DNA of 5,788 nt, from positions 1 to 5,788 of the forward strand of contig CAIZHC010000263.1 of NCBI GenBank assembly GCA_903932705.1, written 5' to 3'. A program made the translations under genes and the position numbers. This DNA comes from an uncultured Actinomycetes bacterium. Lineage in GTDB: Bacteria; Actinomycetota; Actinomycetes; Nanopelagicales; Nanopelagicaceae. A model generated the notes under the pieces. That model was not told where the DNA came from. It searched no databases and saw nothing but the letters and a program-made list of their open reading frames with translations. Of the stretch, positions 1 to 4,747 are shown in pieces; within the stretch, counting starts at the first letter, position 1; each line of letters opens with the position of its first letter.

Positions 1-1
1 C

Positions 2-280
2 GCCTCAGACAAGCTAATGACTCTGCAACGCTTTGGAGTGGTTCTCGAGAGTATCAAGGTTGAAATAATTCACGAATCAAACCCTCGCTTTGGGAAGACT
101 TCACACCTAGTCAAACTCTCCGCCCAGGGGAGCGGTCCTTTTATTCGAGGAGAAGGTCAAGCATTTAACGATCTCGCGGCTTTCGATCAAGCGGTGAAGG
201 CTTTTGAGTTGCAGCTTCGAAAAGAGCATGAGCGGATCAAGGATTACGCCAGAGAGACTCTTCGCGAAGCCAAAGGTTAG
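2..280 (+). CDS. hpf: Ribosome hibernation promoting factor (HPF/RaiA fold), 5' end missing, short form
   Basis: The reading frame is open from the left edge, so the gene very probably starts outside the window; the ATG at 17 is likely internal. The 92 visible residues match the later part of the HPF/RaiA N-terminal domain: a DKL..LQRFG helix end, a strand with KVEIIHESNPRFG (compare the family's HE.NPR), a strand ending SGPFIRGEG, and a long basic helix DLAAFDQAVKAFELQLRKEHERIKD. Proteins of this family bind the 30S decoding channel in stationary phase and inactivate or dimerise ribosomes. The protein ends at TAG 278-280, right after this domain, so the C-terminal dimerisation domain of the long HPF usual in Actinobacteria is absent. 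No remnant of it is visible in the next 180 bases in any frame. The family call is fairly sure; the short form is seen directly. Confidence 0.8.
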   Translation, partial: ASDKLMTLQRFGVVLESIKVEIIHESNPRFGKTSHLVKLSAQGSGPFIRGEGQAFNDLAAFDQAVKAFELQLRKEHERIKDYARETLREAKG

Positions 281-328
281 TTGTTACCGATTATTGATTA
301 AGTGCGTGAAATACTAAATCCGGGAAGC

Positions 329-334
329 AGGAGA
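329..334 (+). promoter_or_regulatory. Shine-Dalgarno for the 28-residue ORF
   Basis: AGGAGA lies 7 bases before the ATG at 342. It is the main reason to consider that short ORF real. Confidence 0.4.
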
Positions 335-341
335 AGTTCCC

Positions 342-428
342 ATGCAATCGCACGATGGCAGAGAAAGTGTTCTAGCGCTAGCCGAAGTTTTGGCTTCAAG
401 AATTAAAGCGCGAAGGCCCAATCTTTAG
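342..428 (+). CDS. Possible small protein, 28 residues, unknown
   Basis: ATG at 342 runs 28 codons to TAG 426-428. An AGGAGA ribosome binding site stands 7 bases upstream. The peptide is mostly one predicted helix (ESVLALAEVLASRIKARR) with hydrophobic residues on one face and a basic C-terminus; there is no signal or membrane segment. It lies 61 bases after the HPF stop on the same strand and converges on the lipoprotein gene at 460-1065, so it could be co-transcribed with hpf. I do not recognise a family. It could equally be chance: a Shine-Dalgarno plus a 28-codon ORF arises now and then in intergenic DNA. It might also be the decayed end of a longer gene. Confidence 0.35.
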   Translation: MQSHDGRESVLALAEVLASRIKARRPNL

Positions 429-459
429 CCTTTACTCTGCAAACTCTAATCTTCAGCTA

Positions 460-1065
460 TTAAGGAAGTGGTCCGACGTACTTCGCATAACCCTTCTCCC
501 AGTTGGTGAGGAAGATTGCCTGACCCGATTTCAAAGAAAGTTGGCCAGAACAGACAAGGCGATGAATTCTGTTTTCGAGTTGATCTTTGAGAAAGGCGCT
601 TAGTTTTATATGTCGTGGTTCGGGAAATAAGTTGAGCGGACTAGATGGATTTCCACCAACTTCAAGTGGAACGATGTGGTCCTCTTCGTAATCTTTCATG
701 TTGAGATCACCGTTGAGGTTATAGCCAGAGTTAAGTTGATTGAATTTGAGTTTGTTGGTGTAACTAACAGGAGGTCGGACTGTTGCCGTCCAGCCAGAAA
801 CACATATCGTGGTGCGAATATTGGCTTGAGTCACGCTTGGATTCACGGCGCCGGGCGTGAGTTTTACATTAGGAAGCCCTGATTCTGCAGTGTAAACCGC
901 TGCTCCGCATGCACTCAACCCCACACTGGCGGCGAGAAGGATTCCCGAGGTGAGAAGAAGCGAGGTTCGAGAAATTTTGCGGCGCAAAGTGGATTCCCAA
1001 AGACTCAATGAGTTAGCTCCTAAGATGAGTTTTCCATCGGTATTACCGCTTCGGTAAAACTTCAC
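460..1065 (-). CDS. Lipoprotein with HNH-endonuclease-like domain
   Basis: The 201-residue protein starts at GTG 1065, chosen because a strong GAGGAGG Shine-Dalgarno ends 8 bases upstream; an in-frame GTG at 1098 would add 11 residues but would put that site inside the gene. After an unusually long N-region (about 25 residues, ending LRRK) comes a hydrophobic stretch and the lipobox LSAC, with the lipidated Cys at about residue 53, so the product should be exported and anchored in the membrane. The C-terminal domain carries YEEDHIVPLEVGGNPSSPLN (D129-H130 and N145 as the HNH-type metal and catalytic residues) followed by H152, then a helix KDQLENRIHRLVC and a terminal LTNWEKGYAKYVG. This arrangement matches secreted actinobacterial HNH-like proteins. 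Cys88 and Cys172 may form a disulfide. Nuclease activity is inferred from the motif. It lies downstream of the other lipoprotein gene on the same strand (103-base gap); co-transcription is possible. Confidence 0.75.
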   Translation of the reverse strand: MKFYRSGNTDGKLILGANSLSLWESTLRRKISRTSLLLTSGILLAASVGLSACGAAVYTAESGLPNVKLTPGAVNPSVTQANIRTTICVSGWTATVRPPVSYTNKLKFNQLNSGYNLNGDLNMKDYEEDHIVPLEVGGNPSSPLNLFPEPRHIKLSAFLKDQLENRIHRLVCSGQLSLKSGQAIFLTNWEKGYAKYVGPLP

Positions 1066-1073
1066 TTTATAAA

Positions 1074-1080
1074 CCTCCTC
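1074..1080 (-). promoter_or_regulatory. Strong Shine-Dalgarno setting the start of the HNH lipoprotein
   Basis: On the minus strand this reads GAGGAGG, 8 bases before the GTG at 1065-1063. It is the best Shine-Dalgarno in the window and rules against the longer reading from GTG 1098. Confidence 0.75.
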
Positions 1081-1168
1081 ACGCTCTTCCAAGGACACTC
1101 ATCACCGAAATGGCTTTCAGACCTTCACAACCAAACTGAGATTACTGAGACTGGTAAACGAACTGACT

Positions 1169-1843
1169 TCAGGGACATTGAAAGCCAAACTCACTTAGAA
1201 CATTTTGCGGAACAGTTCCGCAACCAACGAGCGCTGTTCCGAAGTCAACAACCATCCATTTCTTATCTTTAACGGTAGCAAATCCATATGCGTTATCGGT
1301 GACGGGTAGGTACGGAACTGTGGTGAAGATGATCCAATGTGGATTAAGGCTTGAACTTCTAATATCAACTACGGCGCCAAAGTATTTATCACCTTGCATC
1401 TCAGTTTTAATAATTGTGGTTACGAGATCTGTGCTGGTTGCCTGTGGAACGAGGTTTCCGCCTTTGTAGCGATTGAAGTATGGAAGTGGTGCATTGGGAT
1501 ATTGAGCGAGGAGAGTCCACGGAACAACTACCTGTGAGAGTTCGCCATCACTTGGGCTTGGCCACTTCAACAACCAACCGGCTTCAGTATCAATTCCAAC
1601 GGGTAGCTTCTTCGTTAGCTGCGCTTTGAGCGCATCGGTTTTCCAGGTAACTAACTTCGGATGATTAGCACCAAAACTAGAGACCAGCAGATTGATTCCA
1701 GTAATCAGATTGCTATCACTCGGCCTGGCATCTCCAGATGGCGCACCGCAACTGGTGAGAAGGAGTAGGCAAGCGCTCAGAATTGCGCCGGTCCTGACGA
1801 CCCGAGATTTGGCTGTAAGGCGCTTTCCCGTTTTAGTTCTCAT
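1169..1843 (-). CDS. Lipoprotein of unknown function
   Basis: The 224-residue protein starts at ATG 1843. The N-terminus is basic (RTKTGKRLTAKSRVVR), followed by a hydrophobic stretch and the lipobox LTSC with Cys32, so it is a predicted lipoprotein on the outer face of the membrane. The mature part has no motif I can assign. It ends in a segment reading KKWMVVDFGTALVGCGTVPQ followed by LSEFGFQC, with Cys208 and Cys223 flanking VP. A similar VGC..VP..V....G..C ending is familiar to me from other actinobacterial exported proteins, where a disulfide is likely, but that is recollection and not a search. No Shine-Dalgarno is present at a normal distance (AAGGA is 13 bases away). Instead a -10-like TACTAT ends 6 bases before the ATG, which suggests a leaderless mRNA. 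It is divergent from tadA. A link to the pilus is possible only by position. Confidence 0.75.
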   Translation of the reverse strand: MRTKTGKRLTAKSRVVRTGAILSACLLLLTSCGAPSGDARPSDSNLITGINLLVSSFGANHPKLVTWKTDALKAQLTKKLPVGIDTEAGWLLKWPSPSDGELSQVVVPWTLLAQYPNAPLPYFNRYKGGNLVPQATSTDLVTTIIKTEMQGDKYFGAVVDIRSSSLNPHWIIFTTVPYLPVTDNAYGFATVKDKKWMVVDFGTALVGCGTVPQNVLSEFGFQCP

Positions 1844-1849
1844 TTACCG

Positions 1850-1855
1850 ATAGTA
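1850..1855 (-). promoter_or_regulatory. Candidate -10 element for a leaderless lipoprotein transcript
   Basis: On the minus strand the hexamer is TACTAT (TANNNT type), followed by six bases and then the ATG at 1843. This would place the transcription start on or next to the start codon, which fits the absence of a well-spaced Shine-Dalgarno. No good -35 is visible, which is common for actinobacterial promoters of this type. Confidence 0.45.
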
Positions 1856-1873
1856 ATCCTTGGCCCGTCACGC

Positions 1874-1899
1874 CTATCCACAAGTGAGAGTTATCCCCA
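1874..1899 (+). promoter_or_regulatory. Two DnaA-box-like sites in tandem
   Basis: CTATCCACA (1874-1882) and TTATCCCCA (1891-1899) each differ at one base from the DnaA box TTATCCACA. They point the same way and begin 17 bases apart. They lie between the divergent -10 candidates of the lipoprotein gene and tadA, so bound protein there could affect both. DnaA binding is inferred from the match alone; this is not an origin, since there is no cluster of boxes, AT-rich unwinding region or dnaA/dnaN neighbour. Confidence 0.35.
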
Positions 1900-1908
1900 A
1901 CGAAATTT

Positions 1909-1932
1909 GTAAACCACTCTGGTTGGTTTTAC
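1909..1932. repeat. Inverted repeat just upstream of tadA
   Basis: GTAAACCA (1909-1916) pairs with TGGTTTTAC (1924-1932) around a 7-base centre, with one unpaired T at 1930. It ends one base before the candidate tadA -10. If tadA is leaderless the repeat is not in the mRNA and would act as a DNA operator; if transcription starts farther upstream it would be a 5'-UTR hairpin. There is no U-tract to suggest a terminator. Confidence 0.4.
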
Positions 1933-1933
1933 C

Positions 1934-1939
1934 TAGAGT
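1934..1939 (+). promoter_or_regulatory. Candidate -10 element for a leaderless tadA transcript
   Basis: TAGAGT fits TANNNT and ends 5 bases before the GTG at 1945, placing a transcription start on or close to that codon. There is no convincing Shine-Dalgarno before either GTG (1945 or 1951), which agrees with leaderless translation. No -35 match is visible. Confidence 0.4.
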
Positions 1940-1944
1940 TTCCT

Positions 1945-2973
1945 GTGCCTGTGAACGAGTCTTTGAATGAATTCGGCCCCTTATCGGGGTTGATGGCTGA
2001 TCCCAGTATTGAAGAGATCTGGATTAATTCGCCGCATCGCATCTTTGTCGCGAAGGCAGGGGTTAGCCAACTCACTAATTTGGTTTTGAGTGCGCAAGAT
2101 ATAAGGGATTTGGTCGAGCGCCTACTGATGTGGGGCGGAAGACGGCTAGATCTCTCGCACCCCTTCGTTGATGCCAGGCTTCCAGATGGAAGTCGATTGC
2201 ATGTGGCTATTCCCGATGTGACGGCCACACATTGGGCAGTCAACATTCGAAAGCACTTGATCCGCGGCAAATCGTTAGATGAGTTAGCGGCACTTGGAGT
2301 GATGTCTCCGGAGATTGCTGAGTACCTGCGAAGCGCGGTGCAGGCAGGTCTCAACATTCTTGTTAGTGGGTCAACCCAGGCAGGCAAGACAACGCTTCTC
2401 AATGCCTTAGTTAGTGCTGCTCCAACTCGAAGTCGCGTGATTACCATTGAAGAGGTCTTTGAACTCAAACCACAACTGCCAGATTGCATTGCTCTGCAGA
2501 CTCGGCAAGCAAACTTGCAAGGCGAAGGTGAGATTCCTCTTCGTAAGTTGATTAAAGAGGCTCTTCGGATGAGGCCATCGCATCTGGTCGTCGGAGAAAT
2601 TCGGGAAGCTGAAGCACTTGATCTCCTCATTGCACTTAATTCTGGTTTGCCGGGCATGGCAACGATTCATGCAAATTCAGCGCGTGAGGCAATTGCGAAG
2701 CTACAAACTTTGCCGCTGCTGGCTGGGGAGAATATTTCCTACCAATTCGTAGCTCCAATTGTTGCGGCAACAATAGATGTGATTGTTCATACAACAATTC
2801 TCCAAGCCACGGGTGAACGCCGAATCGTTGAGATTTCTCATGTGACAGGCAGGGTAGAAAATGATCGAGCTGAGATAGAAACGCTCTTCGCTTATACAAA
2901 CCGAAAGTATCAAGCAGGTTTAGGTGATCCGCTACGAATCTTTAAGAGTTCTGGATCGGAGTGGGTCTCATGA
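1945..2973 (+). CDS. tadA: TadA/CpaF-type pilus assembly ATPase
   Basis: The 342-residue secretion ATPase of the PilT/GspE superfamily, CpaF/TadA branch, powers assembly of Tad/Flp pili as a cytoplasmic hexamer docked on TadB/TadC. Visible motifs in order: the N-terminal domain segment DPSIEEIWINSP (residues 19-30), FVDARLPDGSRLHVAIP (74-90), Walker A GSTQAGKTT (142-150), the Asp-box region VITIEEVFEL (165-174, with E169 and E170), Walker B HLVVGEIRE (213-221, catalytic E218), and the His box GMATIHANS (237-245, H242). All key residues are intact. The protein is shorter at the N-terminus than many CpaF proteins: it opens almost directly at the PAS-like N-terminal domain and lacks the usual preceding helical region. 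The start is GTG 1945 or GTG 1951; the frame is closed at 1885. It overlaps tadB by ATGA. Confidence 0.93.
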   Translation: MPVNESLNEFGPLSGLMADPSIEEIWINSPHRIFVAKAGVSQLTNLVLSAQDIRDLVERLLMWGGRRLDLSHPFVDARLPDGSRLHVAIPDVTATHWAVNIRKHLIRGKSLDELAALGVMSPEIAEYLRSAVQAGLNILVSGSTQAGKTTLLNALVSAAPTRSRVITIEEVFELKPQLPDCIALQTRQANLQGEGEIPLRKLIKEALRMRPSHLVVGEIREAEALDLLIALNSGLPGMATIHANSAREAIAKLQTLPLLAGENISYQFVAPIVAATIDVIVHTTILQATGERRIVEISHVTGRVENDRAEIETLFAYTNRKYQAGLGDPLRIFKSSGSEWVS

Positions 2974-3803
2974 AGCGAGAAGGAACGATTCCTCGAGGTG
3001 CGCCGTCTCTTGAGTACTCGCCGACCCTTCGGGGCGAGTTTTCTCAGCAGTACCGACAGATTCCTCGAAATGACTCATCCTTTCGAATTTCTCTTCCAAT
3101 GCGTCCATTTCTTGCCGCTCTCTCTGGATTTCTCATTGCAGATTTAGCGCTCGGCTCAGTGGTTGTGGCCGTTCCTTTTGCTGCCATAGCGGCTGGAATT
3201 CCACACCTACTCAGAAAGCGAAGAGCCGAGCGCCGGCAACTGCAACTTGCTGCTCTCTGGCCAGAACTTCTCGACCATATGATCTCTGGATTGCGCTCAG
3301 GTCTATCGATTGCTGAAACCCTTTCCGCTCTCTCGCAACGAGGGCCAGAAATATCGCGTCCCATCTTTAGTGAGTGCCACAGCCTGCTCAAGAGTGGAGC
3401 TGATTTGGGATTGATCTTTGCCTATATCAAGAGTCAATTTAATGATCCGGTTGCCGACCAAGTCTGTGAGGTGCTGGATTTTGCGCGAGGGACAGGGAGC
3501 CGCGATACCGCAGTAACACTTCGAACATTGGGGGACTTTATTCGAAGTGATATTGCGGTACGTGGTGAGATAAATGCGAAGCTCGGTTGGGTCAAGAACT
3601 CAGCTTTAGTAGCTGCCATCGCACCTTGGATATTGTTGCTAATTCTCTCGACTCAACCAAGCACTTTAAGAGCATTTGAAACTCCAGCCGGAAATCTGAT
3701 TCTGGTGATCGGCGTTACATTGAGCGTGCTCGCCTATTTCTGGATGTCGCGAGTCGGTCGAATTCAAAGTGTTCCAAGGATATTTATAGGAGCGCCAAGA
3801 TGA
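2970..3803 (+). CDS. tadB: TadB-like inner-membrane platform protein (type II secretion F family)
   Basis: The 277-residue protein starts at ATG 2970, overlapping the tadA stop (ATGA, 2970-2973); GGAG at 2958-2961 is 8 bases upstream. A GTG at 2961 is in frame but overlaps the ribosome binding site, so it is rejected. The order is a hydrophilic N-terminal tail of about 45 residues, hydrophobic segments at about 46-78, a basic stretch RKRRAERR, a cytoplasmic T2SF domain at about 92-205 (LWPELLDHMISGLRSGLSIAETL, then LDFARGTGSRDTAVTLRTLG), and membrane segments at about 210-227 and 242-259. This matches TadB, which with TadC forms the platform that TadA acts on. Conserved GLRSGLSI-type helices are seen directly; partnership with TadC follows from family knowledge and gene order. 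Confidence 0.9.
   Translation: MKREGTIPRGAPSLEYSPTLRGEFSQQYRQIPRNDSSFRISLPMRPFLAALSGFLIADLALGSVVVAVPFAAIAAGIPHLLRKRRAERRQLQLAALWPELLDHMISGLRSGLSIAETLSALSQRGPEISRPIFSECHSLLKSGADLGLIFAYIKSQFNDPVADQVCEVLDFARGTGSRDTAVTLRTLGDFIRSDIAVRGEINAKLGWVKNSALVAAIAPWILLLILSTQPSTLRAFETPAGNLILVIGVTLSVLAYFWMSRVGRIQSVPRIFIGAPR
3788..3792 (+). promoter_or_regulatory. Shine-Dalgarno of tadC inside the tadB end
   Basis: AGGAG ends 7 bases before the ATG at 3800, so tadC can start independently as well as by coupling through the ATGA overlap. Confidence 0.6.
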
Positions 3804-4387
3804 GAACCTTGCTAGCTCTCATCGCAGTAGGTCCAGTCCTCTTTCTTGCCATGCATACTCTCTGGCTGGAGTTTCGACATGAGATTGTCACGGGTTATTC
3901 CGAAATTAATCTGAAGAAGGAGAGCAAGAAGTCTCGTAGGCAGATTGAATTGGAGTTTCCGCTGATTGTAGAACTCTTTGCAATCTTGTTAGCGGGAAAT
4001 CAGAGTCCGGCAACGGCTCTTGATCATATTAGTCGTCGTACTGACGGAGAATTCTCCAAGCTCTTACGAGAGGCTGTTGCCCAGATTCAACGCGGCGCGA
4101 ATTTCTCGCAAGCCCTCGATCTGCTAAGTGCTCGGATTCAATCTCCGTTGGTGCGTCGATTTTGTGATTCATTAATGATTGCAGTTGAACGAGGCTCACC
4201 CCTTATTGATGTAGTCAATAGACAAGTTGAGGAAGTCCGCAACGAAGAGCGTTCAAGACTCTTGGCGGCTGCTGGCAAGGCGGAGATAGCTTTGATGATT
4301 CCTGTTGTCTTTCTCATTCTTCCAATTTCAGTTCTCTTTGCGCTCTGGCCCTCCTATTTTGCCTTAGGCAGAGGTGTGGGGTTTTAA
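3800..4387 (+). CDS. tadC: TadC-like inner-membrane platform protein (type II secretion F family)
   Basis: The 195-residue protein has ATG 3800 overlapping the tadB stop (ATGA). It opens with a membrane segment (residues 3-22), then a basic linker (KKESKKSRRQ), a cytoplasmic T2SF domain (about 50-155: EFPLIVELFAILLAGNQSPATAL, later ARIQSPLVRRFCDSLMIAVERGSPL), and ends in the characteristic GKAEIALMIPVVFLILPISV followed by LFALWPS (about 159-184). That terminal segment, KAE followed by a long hydrophobic helix with ILP, is a hallmark of TadC. The protein is short at the N-terminus compared with TadC proteins of about 300 residues, and has a single N-terminal span. A 120-base gap follows before the next gene. 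Confidence 0.9.
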   Translation: MRTLLALIAVGPVLFLAMHTLWLEFRHEIVTGYSEINLKKESKKSRRQIELEFPLIVELFAILLAGNQSPATALDHISRRTDGEFSKLLREAVAQIQRGANFSQALDLLSARIQSPLVRRFCDSLMIAVERGSPLIDVVNRQVEEVRNEERSRLLAAAGKAEIALMIPVVFLILPISVLFALWPSYFALGRGVGF

Positions 4388-4393
4388 CTCAAT

Positions 4394-4441
4394 CAATCGA
4401 GGTAAAGAGAGAAGCGATGGGCGGGGTGATGACCTCGATTG
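4394..4441. repeat. Perfect 10-bp inverted repeat between tadC and the pilin gene
   Basis: CAATCGAGGT (4394-4403) and ACCTCGATTG (4432-4441) are exact inverted copies around a 28-base purine-rich loop. It begins 6 bases after the tadC stop. No T-run follows the right arm, so it is not a standard intrinsic terminator. In RNA it could protect the tadABC mRNA end or separate its level from the pilin mRNA; in DNA it could be an operator. Confidence 0.55.
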
Positions 4442-4458
4442 TCGGAGTCGAACTCTGA
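4417..4458 (+). other. Possible 13-codon leader ORF overlapping the stem-loop
   Basis: ATG 4417 to TGA 4456-4458 encodes MGGVMTSIVGVEL. The right arm of the inverted repeat (4432-4441) lies within it, so translation could melt the hairpin. Upstream is only a loose purine run (AAAGAGAGAAG). Very short, and may be chance. Confidence 0.15.
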
Positions 4459-4497
4459 TCAATGGAAAGTATTAATTAAGAGACGAAAACTAGCGCT

Positions 4498-4504
4498 GGG
4501 GGAG
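4498..4504 (+). promoter_or_regulatory. Shine-Dalgarno of the small pilin-like gene
   Basis: GGGGGAG ends only 3 bases before the ATG at 4508. The purine run is strong but the spacing is tight. No better start is found downstream. Confidence 0.5.
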
Positions 4505-4507
4505 TAA

Positions 4508-4732
4508 ATGAAGAAGGTAATAAACAAGAGCAAAGATAAGTGTTTCGGGGGGATTCAAAAGGGATACCTCCTCATCAAATTGAACGTGGAGGGCGATAGG
4601 GGTGATGTGCCTGGTTGGGTACTTGTGGTTCTCATGACTACTGGATTGGTTACAGGAATCTGGACTCTGGCAGCTCCACGCATTGATTCAATCCTTAGGA
4701 ACTCCCTTGATTCCATGAATTCTATTCGGTAA
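4508..4732 (+). CDS. Small single-span pilin-like protein of the Tad locus (RGDVPGW family)
   Basis: The 74-residue protein has a basic N-terminal region of 32 residues (seven Lys by residue 24), then GDRGDVPGWVLVVLMTTGLV, with one membrane helix at about 36-56, and a short polar C-terminus (DSILRNSLDSMNSIR). Size, one hydrophobic helix near the N-terminus and position right after tadC suggest a major Flp-type pilin or a small structural subunit. Prepilin cleavage could fall after Gly32, giving mature DVPGW; however, residue +5 would be Trp and not the Glu of standard Flp pilins, and the leader is long. From memory, a similar RGDVPGW protein occurs downstream of tadC in other actinobacteria; this is not checked. 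It could instead be a membrane anchor that is not processed. The next gene begins 15 bases later. Confidence 0.65.
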   Translation: MKKVINKSKDKCFGGIQKGYLLIKLNVEGDRGDVPGWVLVVLMTTGLVTGIWTLAAPRIDSILRNSLDSMNSIR

Positions 4733-4747
4733 ACGCATAACCATTTG

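Noticed and set aside
372..381. Palindrome CTAGCGCTAG, with a partial copy CTAGCGCT at 4490-4497
   Set aside because: Too short to mean much; the first is inside the small ORF and the second is next to a Shine-Dalgarno, with no shared context.
281..459. Frameshifted C-terminal domain of HPF
   Set aside because: No frame here shows the HPF C-terminal pattern; the short form looks real.
676..882. 68-codon plus-strand frame
   Set aside because: Antisense to the HNH-domain lipoprotein, with no family resemblance and no reason to prefer it over the motif-bearing strand.
1135..1166. ACTGA recurring at a 9-base period between the two lipoprotein genes
   Set aside because: Only three copies with one period skipped, and short enough for chance; no matching function seen.
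1871..1932. Replication or plasmid origin
   Set aside because: Only two imperfect DnaA-like boxes, no AT-rich unwinding region, no iterons and no replication gene nearby.
1929..2657. Long open frame (242 codons) on the minus strand across tadA
   Set aside because: It lies wholly antisense to a gene with intact Walker A, Walker B and His-box motifs, its composition is rich in Ser, Arg and Leu with no recognisable domain, and it is a codon-bias shadow.
3044..3391. 115-codon minus-strand frame in tadB
   Set aside because: Arg- and Ser-rich shadow of the tadB reading frame.
4394..4441. Intrinsic terminator after tadC
   Set aside because: The inverted repeat has a 28-base loop and is followed by GTCGGAGTCG and no T-run, so it does not fit an intrinsic terminator.
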